A stretch of DNA of 64,000 nt, taken from the NCBI RefSeq assembly GCF_024139115.2, contig NC_085140.1, positions 161,970,452 to 162,034,451 on the forward strand, given 5' to 3'. Shown here in pieces: positions 10,641 through 22,493 of the stretch. Every line of letters begins with the position of its first letter. Position 1 is the stretch's first letter. The notes beneath the pieces are model-generated. The model searched no databases and had not been told where the DNA came from. It saw only the letters and a program-made list of their open reading frames with translations. The translations under genes and the position numbers were made by a program. The stretch is from Armigeres subalbatus. Taxonomy: Eukaryota; Arthropoda; Insecta; Diptera; Culicidae.

Positions 10641-13464
10641 TGAGCCCGTTCAAATTTGCTATTTCGCCGGAGGGTCGTCCTGTCAGCAGGTCTGTTTTGA
10701 GTCCCACACAATATTAGGACTATTCTAAATAACTATCTAGGTATGAACCGGTGCCAAATAGTAAAATGTTAATTGATAATAACCATTATCCATAAATACC
10801 ATTTGCGAATTTCCCACGATTCTGTCGATATGTATCTATAAGAACCTGATTAACATGCACAGCAGCAAAAATCCTCCTCCAAAGCATTAATAGGAATAAT
10901 GGATTCCGAGAAAAACATCTATTTTTCGACAGATTCAATTTTCAATTTATGCATCTAGCACAGTAAATAAGTTTTTATCACCCTTGTCAATCAAATCAAA
11001 TTGCTGCTGGAATCTTAAATATAAAAAAGAAATTTCCTCTTCCCTCAAGAAGAAAACGTCAATAATCAATTTCTTGCCGTTGCCATCGCATCGAAAGCCA
11101 GTGAATCATAGCGAAGTAAAAACCAGTTTCCACTTTCTCTACACTCATCTCACGTTCTTTTGGGGAGCACCAAGTAGACGCCGACGGGATTTCCCATCCC
11201 AGTGCTTTGGCTGCACGCGCGTCATTCATTGCTGGCTCTGGCTGGCTGACTGCTCCGTCCCGTCTTCCATTATAATCGCAACCGGGCCGAACCCAACTCA
11301 ACCGAACTTGGCGGCAGCAGCTTCCCAGCTTTTCCCGAGTGAGTTCAATTCCCGGGCGCTGGCACATTTTAATTGAAATAGGAAAATCAATAAATTGTTG
11401 CGTGTGTGACGTGACTGAGCTTCGCGCGAGGCATGCCGTCGGTCGCCTGGCCCTGTCGGCCGGGGCCTGGTTGGATCTAAGTAGTTGGCTTGGCTCCAGG
11501 GTTGGTCGGTAGCGGTGCCTATAGTGGCGCTGTTGACGACCATTGCCTTCTGCCCGTGATGTTAGCTTGTTGGGGGTAGGTTAGCACATCATCACAGATG
11601 CCTACATTTTTTATATATATTTTGCTTCCAACTCTACGCCATTAGTGTTTCCGGTAAATGAACTCTTGAGGGGCGAGTTCAAAAGCAAATGCCGGTTCAA
11701 GGACGATGGGGTAAGAACGTTGTGGAAGTCAACGGTGTGTGCGAATCATTACTTGTTCAAATTTAATGAAATTTATGGTGGAACGAGTGCTGAAAATGCT
11801 TCGGAATTCCTCTAACTAAACTAATTTGTGGTACCATCGACATTACAGAACCAGGTGTTGTAGGTAGAATAACGAGATTGTTGGCGAAACATTGTAGCGC
11901 AGATGCTGGAAAACATTGTACCAACAAACGTTAAGTGAGACCTCGCACAGCACTTATTGAGCGATGAATCACTAGAAAATATTTTTTTGAAATATGAACG
12001 TCGCTGATTCCCAACGACGCATGTACGTAGAAACAGTAGAAGATATCCAGCATCAAAGAATGGCTTTGTTTTATGCGGGGTGCTTTCTATGACTTCCGAG
12101 CACGCAACGCCATAAATGAGTACATTAGTCCAAACGGTGTCAAATTTCAGTTCCCCGAAAACATGGATAACACGAACGCTCTTCAGCGGCAAAATGCAAT
12201 TTATCTTCATTAAAATGCGTTGGGAGTAGATTGGAATTTAGTTCATGTTGTATGATTATGATTCATTGACTAAATACTTTAACGGGGCAATTCACACATT
12301 CACACACACACATATTGGCATATGTGGTCCATGTAATCTGATACTGCTTATCGCGTTGTATTCCAAACGAGAACGCACGCCACGTCGATAAATAATTCGA
12401 AACGGTTGTAAATGTGCAAACGAGTGTGCCACATACAGTCGCATCTCCCATTTTCGACGGAAATCTATGTACTTGTACATGTAGTAAGATTTCCATTGGC
12501 CTGTTGCGTCTACTGTGACCGAATCCTTGAACGAATGTTTGCAGTGCTTCCCTGTTGATCGCGGTGTAGGGGCTCTGACTGTACTTTCTTTCATCATCAT
12601 TTCCAGTGATAACTGCTGGCTGCCAGTCGTGCGATTTAGCTCGGAATGTAAATTTATTTGGACATTTATCACAGCAAAGACAATGAAATTACAGACAAAC
12701 AGACATCACATGTTAGCTAGCAGTTAACTAATCAACTTGTTCGCATAAATGTTTGAACTTAAATGTTTATGCCATGGACCCTAGTAATTGGAACGGTGCA
12801 TTCATATACCTTAGCAAGGTTTCTCTTTTAATTTTAACTTCTGGTAACAATTAATTCGAATTATATGCAGTTCCCACGCAGATAGGTGATCGAGGAGTGA
12901 TTGCCTACTTTTGACGTTTGAATTGGATGTTCACATAGCACCGCTATCTTACTCTTGATTTGCTAAAGGTACATACAATCTTATCTATCTTCTGAAATAA
13001 ATGAAATGGTCTGTGTTCGTATCCGTATAACTCTAGAACGGCTGAATGGATTTTCTTCATTCCATATGATCGATATAGTTTCCGACGAGTTTATATGATA
13101 TTTTCCCATGCGGAAATCACGTGTAAAGTTGAGTAAATCGTCAAAAATAGAATTAAGATTCATATGGAAATATCGCCAGTTCACAACGCGCATTTTCGCT
13201 TACTATGTAGGACAACGTCTGCTGGGTTAAATAGTAAATAATAAATTCCATTTGTTTTTAACGATAATTCTAATTGAAAAATATGCAACGTGTTATGACT
13301 GTTTGTCTGTGACGGAATGTTTTATAGGATCAGATTCTCTTTGTCTAGTGTGGATTACATAACTCTTAATGAGGTATGATAAATAAAATTTACGAAATAT
13401 GTGTAATGGTTAAGCTCATTGAAATTATTGAGGTGACATAAAACTGAACCGTTTGTTTGAGAAA
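10641..13464. other. unassigned low-repeat region
   Basis: 2.8 kb with no recognised domain. Bases 11150-11560 are GC-richer (CGGGCCGAACCCAACTCAAC, CGGGGCCTGGTTGG), giving overlapping open frames on both strands that look like composition effects. Bases 12290-12310 hold a short CA run. AAAGACAATGAAATTACAGA then CAAACAGACATCACATG at 12676-12708 resembles the end of the satellite block at 3050-3080. It could be intronic or intergenic host sequence. Confidence 0.35.
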
Positions 13465-13905
13465 CTGCATATGTAACATTTTTGGCCAAAATGAGATTTT
13501 TATATATTCTGAATCCTCTTCCAAAAATACGTATTCTGGCAAAAAATACGAAAAAAAATTTTTTGTTCAGGAATGTATGATTTTTTTTTCGTTTGTTTGA
13601 GAAACTATATATGTCCACGCACTTTGAAGAGCAATTATGGAGTACTGCTCACAGTTTTTGCACTGGAAGTGAACAAGGGTGTCGAGTTTAGCCAAAAACT
13701 ATTGATCTGTATCGAAGAAATCGAAAGGTTCGGTCCCAATTTGTTCGAAAACAGTTTTTTGTTGTTTTCTCGAAATTGTGTAAAATGGACTTATGCAGTT
13801 TCTCAAATTTTTTTTTTTTTTTTTATTCTTTATTTAGGTGTTTTTTTAATTCTAGATTAAGTTCAACACCGATACAGTTTCTCAACCAAATGATTCAACT
13901 GTGAA
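13465..13905. repeat. dispersed repeat, intact copy
   Basis: ATGAGATTTTTATAT, AAATACGTATTCTGGCAAAA and TTTGTTCAGGAATGTA at 13490-13580, and ATCGAAGAAATCGAAAG, AATTGTGTAAAATGGA and TATGCAGTTTCTCAA at 13703-13805, recur in the same order at 32780-32900 and 33890-34010. Here the two halves are about 120 bases apart. In the other copy they are about 1 kb apart, so this copy is closer to the original form. The T-run and TTTATTTAGGTGTTTTTTTAATTCTAG at 13808-13872 is a second repeat shared with 4012-4066. Confidence 0.7.
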
Positions 13906-13976
13906 TTGAATTTTTGCTCAATGACTTCAGTATCTGTTTTAAAGGTGTTGCATATTTATAAACTTTCGTATCAGGG

Positions 13977-15345
13977 GAAGGGTCGTTTGGCCGAAACTCA
14001 TTCGTCCGGAATCCAATTGGCCGAAAGGGTCAACCGGCCGAATAAGACATTTGGCCGAGCTTCCGAGCCTCTTGGAAGGAGGCTTCCGAGCCTCTTGGAA
14101 GGAGGCTTCCGAGCCTCTTGGAAGGAGGCTTCCGAGCCTCTTGGAAGGAGGCTTCCGAGCCTCTTGGAAGGAGGCTTCCGAGCCTCTTGGAATGAGGCTT
14201 CCGAGCCTCTTGGAATGAGGTTTCCGAGACTCTTGGAAGGAGGCTTCCGAGCCTCTTGGAAGGAGGCTTCCGAGCCTCTTGGAAGGAGGCTTCCGAGCCT
14301 CTTGGAAGGAGGCTTCCGAGCCTCTTGGAAGGAGGCTTCCAGGCCTCTTGGAAGGAGGCTTCTGAGCCTCTTGGAAGGAGGCTTCCGAGGCCTCTTGGAA
14401 GGAGGCTTCCAGGCCTCTTGGAAGGAGGCTTCCAGGCCTCTTGGAGGAGGCTTCCAGGCCTCTTGGAGGAGGCTTCCAGGCCTCTTGGAAGGAGGCTTCC
14501 AGGCCTCTTGGAAGGAGGCTTCTCAGCCTATTGGAAGGAGGCTTCCGGGCGCCGGGCCTCTTGGAAGGAGGCTTCCGGGCCTCTTGGAAGGAGGCTTCCG
14601 GGCCTCTTGGAAGGAGGCTTCCGGGCCTCTTGGAAGGAGGCTTCCAGGCCTCTTGGAGGAGGCTTCCAGCCTCTTGGAAGGAGGCTTCCGAGGCCTCTTG
14701 AAAGGAGGCTTCTGAGCCTCTTGAAAGGAGGCTTCTGAGCCTCTTGGCAGGAGGCTTCCGAGCCTTTTGGCAGGAGGCTTCCGAGCCTCTTGGCAGGAGG
14801 CTTCCGAGCCTCTTGGCAGGAGGCTTCCGAGCCTCTTGGCAGGAGGCTCTGAGCCTCTTGGCAGGAGGCCTGAGCCTCTTGGCAGGAGGCTCTGAGCCTC
14901 TTGGAAGGAGGCTTCCGAGCCTCTTGGAAGGAGGCTTCCAGCCTCTTGGAAGGAGGCTTCCTGAGCCTCTTGGAAGGAGGCTTCCGAGCCTCTTGGAAGG
15001 AGGCTTCCAGGCCTCTTGGAAGGAGGCTTCCTGAGCCTCTTGAAAGGAGGCTTCCGAGCCTCTTGGAAGGAGGCTTCCGAGCCTCTTGGAAGGAGGCTTC
15101 CGAGCCTCTTGGAAGGAGGCTTCCGAGCCTCTTGGAAGGAGGCTTCCGAGCCTCTTGGCAGGAGGCTTCCGAGCCTCTTGAAAGGAGGCTTCCGAGCCTC
15201 TTGAAAGGAGGCTTCCGAGCCTCTTGAAAGGAGGCTTCCGAGCCTCTTGAAAGGAGGCTTCCGAGCCTCTTGAAAGGAGGCTTTCGAACCATTTGAAAGA
15301 AAGACTACTAGCTGCTTGGAAGGAGGCTTCCGAACCTTAAGATTC
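13977..15345. repeat. 23-bp hairpin minisatellite, about 54 copies, with a GGCCGAAAG leader
   Basis: Bases 14065-15290 are head-to-tail copies of GAGCCTCTTGGAAGGAGGCTTCC. Each unit contains GGAAG-GAGG-CTTCC and so can fold on itself. Variants cluster: GGAATGAGG at 14190-14225, GGAGGAGG at 14440-14480, GGCAGG at 14745-14895 and GAAAGG at 14698-14730 and 15175-15290, which is what unequal exchange or slippage produces. The left leader (GGCCGAAACTCATTCG, GGCCGAAAGGGTCAACC) is the same motif as the array at 31203-31930. Because 23 is not a multiple of 3, frames stay open on both strands (about 269 codons plus, 254 minus); they are artefacts of the repeat. Confidence 0.95.
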
Positions 15346-15799
15346 TAGATTTTAGTCACTCGACGTTTTGTTATTTTGACCTTTAGTCTCACAACCCTTC
15401 ATGTACTGCACAGATAGAAAATGTTGTTGAAATTTACACGAAAGTAATGCACATAAAGGGAATGCCAAAAAGAGCGTAATCTCAAACGATATTTTTGCTT
15501 GGATGTATGCAATTTGTATCGCATTATGTCACTATTTAGTCGATTAAGTGGTATAATGCTATATAAATTGCATACACTTAGGGCGAAATTGATGGGAAAG
15601 ATTCATGTACGCTCAAAATAGTGTAATTTTCCGCATCTGTATTTTTTACGCGCTGATTAGTTTTCATTATTTATTTCTGTGTGTACTGATTGTGGTGGGT
15701 AGGATTCAATAAGCTATGATATTCTGATCTCCATGCATATTATGCACAATTCAAATTTTAAGACTAAGAAATAACACAATTATTTAAACTTTGTAATAC
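15346..15799. other. unassigned
   Basis: AT-rich, with no gene, tandem array or terminal repeat recognised. TTGTATCGCATTATG / TAATGCTATATAAATTGCATAC forms a weak inverted pair near 15510-15570. Confidence 0.3.
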
Positions 15800-16140
15800 A
15801 TTCACCATTACGGATTTTTGTCCTGACGCTGTCGCGCTTGGTTCCACCCACAAGCATTTACATTGCTTTCGATCCATTCTGCCGCCTTTGCAAATGTTCG
15901 GCGGACAATGTCCATATCATCCGCGAAACAAATAAATTGACTGGATCTGTTGAAAATCGTACTCCGGCTGCTACACCCAGCTCTCCGCATGACATCTTCT
16001 AGCGTAATGTTGAACAACAGGCACGAAAATCCATCACCTTGTCTTAGTACCCGGTGCGATTCGAATAAACTGTAGTTATTGACGGAATTCTTCATACAGT
16101 TTTTCACACCATCCATTTCATGCAATAAAAAACCCAAATA
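15800..16140 (-). pseudogene. RTE-like reverse transcriptase fragment
   Basis: The minus strand encodes the palm of an RTE-like reverse transcriptase: MDGVKNCMKNSVNNYSLFES, then LRQGDGFSCLLFNITLEDVM (the QGD and LLFN block), then FICFADDMDIVRRTFAKAAE with the catalytic FADD at 15917-15928. It begins and ends abruptly, with no endonuclease or 3' region next to it. It is a different copy from LINE 2, whose homologous segment (22159-22364) stops before the FADD block. Confidence 0.88.
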
Positions 16141-19100
16141 ATTCCGGCAACAGTTTTTTTTTTCAATTTTCCAGAGGCTAGTTTTATTTTAAACATTCGG
16201 GAACGTTCAGGCTGATATAAAACTTTACCGGAAAAAGACGTATGACAGATGCTAGTAAAAATTCATGTCAAGAAAAAAAATCATTCAACCCCAATCTCTT
16301 TTTATGACGACAGAAATACATTATTTGGGTAGTTGAAAAAGCATACTTTACGCGTGATGTTCAATTTAAATTAAATGAGTTAACCCATAAAGGTAAGGTA
16401 TTCCGTTTGAAGATAATTTATTGTCATACCTTAATCAGTTGGTCATTTGATGTTTCACGTTACCCCGTTCTCATTTTCCCAGCTCTGGTTAAACCACGCG
16501 AAGCGTGTATGCTTCGTTTTCCCGCTGTACCGTCGTTTGAGATCAAACAACCAAGAATGTAGTAAAAGCCAACGACAATGTAAGGCAAACTTTCGTGATT
16601 ACGGAGTAGCTGTTGGGACTTCAAAGGGCAAACTTGCGTAAACTACTCTGTTTGCCAAGCTCCTTAAATCGAACAAATTTATCACCAAGTCTAGGAATTA
16701 TTTCACATCTCATGCCACAAAGCCAATAGTAAACCAAAAAACTTTTCGTATAAATTTCCAAATTGGTCGGATCCTGTTGCAAGACCCACTCAGAGCTCCC
16801 ATCCCCGTAGCTATTAATTCAGCTTTGCCGAACCGTCAAAACTTTCTCATTACCTTTCCATTGTTGTAACCGGCATGAATCAGGACCACGCCATGGAAAG
16901 AAAATTGCACGTAGCAAAGCTCTCGAGAAAGAAGTTTGTTCTGCCGCCTTGCCGCCCGTGCCATCTCTCTCGCTTTCTGTCTCGTCTGACCACCTCCAGT
17001 TGCGATGTCTTTCCAAGTTGGCACCTCACGAAAAGAATCACACTAATTACTGTTCCTCTACCGTCATTCGCAGGGCAGGAGGAAAAAAACGTTTAACCCA
17101 GCATTTTTTTTTCTGCCTGGCACTACTACCCCATCGGTCGGTCGTCGGTCTCTCATTAGCCGGAACACCCACAAGACATCTCGAAAGGAAATGATAGTAG
17201 CGAGCGAGTATACACCCAAACCAAGACTAATGAAGCATTTCTGCTGCAAGCCGCAGCGTTATTGAAGATAAAGTGATTCAACGCGAACAGCGCTAGGAGT
17301 ACAGACAAGCTCGCTGAATGTTCACAAGAACTGTTAATAACGCGCTTAGAAAATATTTGTTAAAAAGCATAATTTATTTATTAAACAGTGAGCTAACTTT
17401 TCTGGGTGTTAAAAAATTTCATAAATTTAGCTTTTTTAAACATACCTAATTTTGCTCTGTTTGTGTTGTTCATTACCATGCTGGACAACGTAACAAATTG
17501 TGCGGGTACAGAGACCGAAGGTGTGAAATCTTATTTCCTTAAAAAAAATCTGTACACGGCTTATTTCTATTTCCTGAGGGACCTTTTAATTAAATCAGAA
17601 GAAAAAGAACGTTGTATTAAAGTTGGTTCAGGACAACAGCAGCGCAGCACCAGAAAACGAATTTTGCTTTTTTGCCTTCAAGCTCGAAGGAGACGCAAAC
17701 GAATCACCTTGAGTGTATGAAAAAGATAAGAGCAAGGACCTTCTGCTTGTGATTGGCGAACCGGTATGAATGGCAATAGTTCGCCTAATTGGAACAAGGA
17801 GAAGGGTGATTTTAAGACGTTTGGGCATTACACCACGTCAATAAGGTTGTGCTGCTGATGGCGATAATCGAAATTGAGGACAAGACGACGACTCGCTTGT
17901 TTCGAGTTTCGCATCTAAATGCTTCGTAATGTGAGGCAACTTAATTTTCGATGCCGCACAACCAGTTAAACGTGACTGTTTAGGTAACTTTAAGTATGAC
18001 TCGAGTTGCTAATTGAATGATATTAAGGCCATTTTTGGTTCAGTTCTCGGAATGTGAGTCAAAACGGAATTGGTCAAAGTCGTGTTTAATTTGAGAATGT
18101 TTCTATTTTTGTTCGAAACATTGCTTTTGGTTATGGGGATTTTAAAATAATAGCTGCTTAGAAAATTTCCTATTCTAAGTTCTGTCACATATTCACTTCG
18201 GTTCTGTTTACTGTTACAGAGATAAAATAAGGGAAAATCCGAGCCCAAATTGGTTGGTACCGAAAAGCTACACGATTGTATATCAGCACCGTAGTAGTTG
18301 GAGTGGCGTTGCCCATCACCATTTACATCACGTTGAACAGACACCGACCGAAAGAAAATATTCGACTGTGGAAAGCGTTTCCAACGCTTGCCGTTTTAAG
18401 AAAACTCATTCCGTGGCACCTTCTTCCGACAGGGAACACGAAAGAGCGAAGAAAATAACAACGACCATGATGACAACCACGACTTCAACCATGTCGATCA
18501 ACAACCCAGGAACCTTAATGACCGAGGAAAGTGGAAATTTGAGTTTTTCATCTTTTTCTCTCGTTTAGCAGTTGGTTTGAAATGAGTGGTGAAATTAATT
18601 GACTTTCGTTGTTTACACCTATGTCATTAGTGGCAATTATAATTGTCATACGTTTTTCACCGATGTGTGAATGACGCTTGGTCACACTACTAATATGATG
18701 ATTTGTGATTGATAATAAGTAATTTTGAAGGATTATTATTGCGATTTTTATTACTTATGGGATCACCTATTTCAAACTTTTTGATTTTCGTAACTTAAAA
18801 AAAATCAGCAATATATTTTATGTGAACGTGACCACTGACCAATCACTTGAATCCACTAACTCATCAAGTGCGAGTTAAGCTATCGATAACTCGTAACTCA
18901 AACATAGAATATTATATCGATGAACTCAATGACGTATGATTACGGCTAATCAAACAGGTGAGAAAATTTTCCCCATTTTGTGGTAACTCACACCTATAAT
19001 CGTACAATAACCTCCACCCTCTGGAGCGCACATAGCCCCACCATGGTTAATGGCGCAGCATAAAAAATTATAGGGCAAGCAACACCACGCAACAACACGT

Positions 19101-21713
19101 CCGATGTGAATTATCCTCACAGTCGAGATTTCCACTCCGACAAAAAGAAACCTCTGCTGCTTTCAGCGTTATTTTATTACTGATTATTATTCATGCGGCA
19201 GATTACTCTATTCGGGGTTATTGACAGATCCTTATCGGCGGAAATTTGTTATTCTGACCACCTGACCGTCTTTGAAGCACAGTACCACTAGAAGTGCTCG
19301 TTCGGAATTGGATTCGATTGTAAAGGTAACCTGCGAAATACGGGAAGGCGAAGAATCAGTAAAAGAAAATCCAATCGATTTTTCCTTTATCCATATTGAA
19401 ATATTTGGGTTACGGTGGAGTTAATGGTAGAAAAAAAAATAACAAACTTTCCGGGAATTTATTCCTGTGATGTGGCTTTTCAACGGAAGGGCAGCCGCTT
19501 CAACCTTTTATACCCAACGACGTATCCGAAGGTTTCGTGCCAGAAAAAAAGAAGAAGAAATACCCGCACATATATTGCAAAAGTTATTTCATTAGATTTC
19601 GATGGTAGCACATGAGTGAGAACCGGATTCCATCCTTTCCGAGGTGTGTATTTTCCGTTTTGAGTCCTGTCAACCATTGGACCGTGTCTGTGTGTCAATA
19701 CGCTGGCAATCACTCAAGTATGCAGGTACTATTCGACCTGAATTTTATCTTATTTCTGATTTATTTCTGTCCCACACATTAAGCATGAAAGCTTTTATAG
19801 TAATAAATAGTAAAAGTATATTTTTTCGTTTTACAGTGCACAAGTGTACGGAAAAGCAAAAGTGAACTTTTCATAATAAGATTTGGGTATCAATAGCAAT
19901 TTTGATAATTGAGATGAAGTCTGTATGTTTCAACAGAAATGTATATGATATATTTTCCCCAGGGGTCAGAACGGTCGTTGTGTTCCGGAGTTGTAGGCAA
20001 ACATTGAATTATTTACAAACCCCTTTCCCCTCAAAAAAATTACACGAAAGGCAGCATCAATACATTGTTGATTGTTCTAGCTTTCCTTCCTTCCACTCTT
20101 CTTATAACAAATGGTTATAAGGTAAGGTAACAGGTGCTCAAAATAGTTATTCCATTATATATTTTTATTTCATTTAATTATCTTTGGAATCCTTGTAAAA
20201 AGCAAGTACAACATTATTTGAACGCTTATAAATCAAGTGATTTACTAAAGAGATGTACAGATTCACGCTGTTTAATAAATCGGGGCCATGATTCACCATC
20301 TATAAATTATTCAAATGCTAAACCAGCAAACATTTATCAGACTGGCCAATAATCACGCGCTAATATTAATAAATCGGATTTGATATTACCCACAAAGATT
20401 AACAAACAACATTCAGATTTAGCGTTGCATGAACCTGCAGCTATTTGGTTTAGCATTCAATTTGCTGACATAATTGTTATTCCATTGCATCTACCACAAA
20501 GAGATGCCCCCATGAGCTTGTTTCTATCGCCACTTAATTCTCGGTGATTCAAACTACAGATTTAGAGCTGCGAGTTAAATTATTTGAGCTTGTTGTCTGA
20601 TGTTGCCTGAGGCATTCGTAAATTAATGTCATCGTAGGCGCCATTCTATAAGAATTTTGCGCTGAATAATTCGCTTTCTTGGCCTTATAAATACAACAAA
20701 CTTATATTGAAAGAAGATGCAGTTAGAAGAAGCATTCATTAAGAAAACGATCGGTAAAAAAATCAAAGAGTTTCAAAATCTATACAGTTTGACGAATCAA
20801 GAGAGCTAGAATTTGTGCATTTTGATCTTCTCCGACGTGTTGTACAACTTTGACCTAAGGAGTAAAGTCGCAGCGTCTGTGGATACGTTATACGACTGTT
20901 GGACAGTACAACTTGCTCACAAACTATCCGACTATAGTTCGACCGAACCAACTATACTGGGGGCGAAGTCAAAGTTATAAAACATGTCGGAGCGTGTATG
21001 GAGCCCCTTAGACATGAATTTCTTCCCCATAGGGGCGGAGAAGCCCGCCAGCTGTCATCGAGAGACATAGTAGAATCATTGAAATTTCACACGGTGTGGT
21101 ATAGGAAATGAAGTATGTTTTGTTATAAAACAAAAATTAAAGATGTTTGTCAAAATAAAATCTTGGTTTAAGGGGTTAGAATTTTGAAAGCACACAAAAT
21201 AGACGTGATAATTCGATTTATATATATTTTTGGATAAGCAGTCAATGCTCAAGATTGTTGAATTTCTAACCCAACAAATTAAAAATTGTTTGACTAAAAA
21301 TTTTGTATGACATTCTAGAGGCATTTCAATCCTCATTTTCTGTATCATGCCATGTCAAATTTCTATGATTCTATTTTTTCTAAAAACTTTTCCTGGTGGC
21401 TTTTCCAGGTGGCACCACAATCCAGAGATGATAGGCGGATATTATAGTGGTTGTGTGATAATGATTTGTGACACCAAGTTCGACGGAGGGATTTTATTTA
21501 TTCTCCTCTCATTTTGCTACTGTTAGTGTTTGGGAAGACGCAACAGTGACAATTAATCTATCTTACCATTTCATAGAAGAGAAGGTTGAGCTTAAACAAA
21601 TTTTGTTCGAAGTGCAAATCATAATTGCTTGGCGTCGGCCTAGTTTCCGTCGGTAGCAGAATCATCAGCACGCGTCAGAGGGTGACGCTGCAAAAATCGC
21701 ATGGATGGTAGGT
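16141..21713. other. 5.6-kb low-repeat region, no gene recognised
   Basis: No domain, RNA gene or terminal repeat recognised over 5.6 kb. The plus strand is open from about 18231 to 18458 in one frame (hydrophobic STVVVGVALPITIYITL, then basic LNRHRPKENIRLWKAFP). It has no ATG or convincing splice site and I do not recognise it. Bases 16860-17230 and 18250-18550 are GC-richer than their surroundings. Bases 20860-20960 hold GTACAACTTGCTCAC and ACTATCCGACTATAGTTCG-type short inverted words. This may be host intron or spacer. Confidence 0.35.
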
Positions 21714-21912
21714 AAGGCACCCAGAAATCGCCCTCCCCCCAGTTTTCGTCAACCTATTTTGAAATCTTTATTTCTCGAAAACTAATTGTTAAAAACAGTT
21801 GAAGTTCAAGTTTTTCCATTCAATTATTGAACAATAATGCAACAACTAGTTTTCGAAAAATATAGGTTTGAAAATTGGTGGGCGAAAACTGGGGGGACGG
21901 CGATGGTGCCTT
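21714..21912. mobile_element. 199-bp MITE with about 45-bp inverted ends
   Basis: The left end, AAGGCACC ... CGCCCTCCCCCCAGTTTTCG, is matched in inverse at the right by CGAAAACTGGGGGGACGG ... GGTGCCTT. The inner segment (TTTCTCGAAAACTAATTGTT and AACTAGTTTTCGAAAAATA) is also roughly palindromic, so the whole element folds back. No clear target duplication was seen. The bases just left of it (GCAGAATCATCAGCACGCGTC) recur at about 32200-32225. Confidence 0.75.
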
Positions 21913-22158
21913 GCATTGGCGTATCTAAGGGGGGCCATGGGAGGCTACAGATCTACATAAGAACCTTACGTATACTGTAGAAAACTTTGGCATTATCAAT
22001 TTCGGGAGATATTATTACAACCGTTGTAATGAAATCTTACAAATTTGTATTATTTTTATACAGTGCCAGTATAAAAAGTTTACATTCATAGTATCAGAAC
22101 CTTACAGAAAAGTGTATGCTATGATTTTATACAACAATTGTTACAATTGTTTTTGGGT

Positions 22159-22364
22159 TTACGCACAGTATTGGCTCCCATTCTTATATGCTTCCAAAGC
22201 GATGTTGAATAGCAGACACGAAAGACCATCACCTTGCCGTAACCCTCTGCGGGTTTCGAAGGGACTCGAGAATGCCCCTGAAACTCGAACTACGCACATC
22301 ACCCGATCCATCGTCGCTTTGATTAACCGTGTCAGTTTATCCGGAAATCCGTTTTCGTGCATTA
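22159..22364 (-). pseudogene. RTE-like LINE 2, central reverse transcriptase segment
   Basis: The minus strand reads MHENGFPDKLTRLIKATMDR, then VSGAFSSPFETRRGLRQGDG, then SCLLFNIALEA. This directly continues the RT at 27264-27600, which stops at TIDRDQLWQLM; the Jockey-like insertion lies between. After ...ALEA the frame jumps to YKNGSQYCA, so about 10-15 residues before the FADD block appear deleted. The element then ends without the catalytic motif. It is therefore truncated at its 3' side as well as interrupted. Confidence 0.85.
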
Positions 22365-22493
22365 TTTGTTTATTTTATTTCGTCAACCAACGTAGACTAG
22401 TACATATACATATACATGTTTGTTTTTGTAATGCTATAGTATAATTAAATAATAGGTTTTTTAGTAAAGTGATGCATAATTTTGATTTTGAAT

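Noticed and set aside
11059..11376. Overlapping open frames in the GC-richer 11.1-11.5 kb segment
   Set aside because: Frames are open on both strands at once with no motif, which is expected from composition alone.
13906..15292. Long open frames on both strands (269 codons plus, 254 minus)
   Set aside because: They are produced by a 23-bp tandem repeat whose three frames have no stops; the peptides are pure repeat.
18231..18458. 73-codon open frame with a hydrophobic segment
   Set aside because: No ATG, no convincing splice sites and no family recognised; could be chance.
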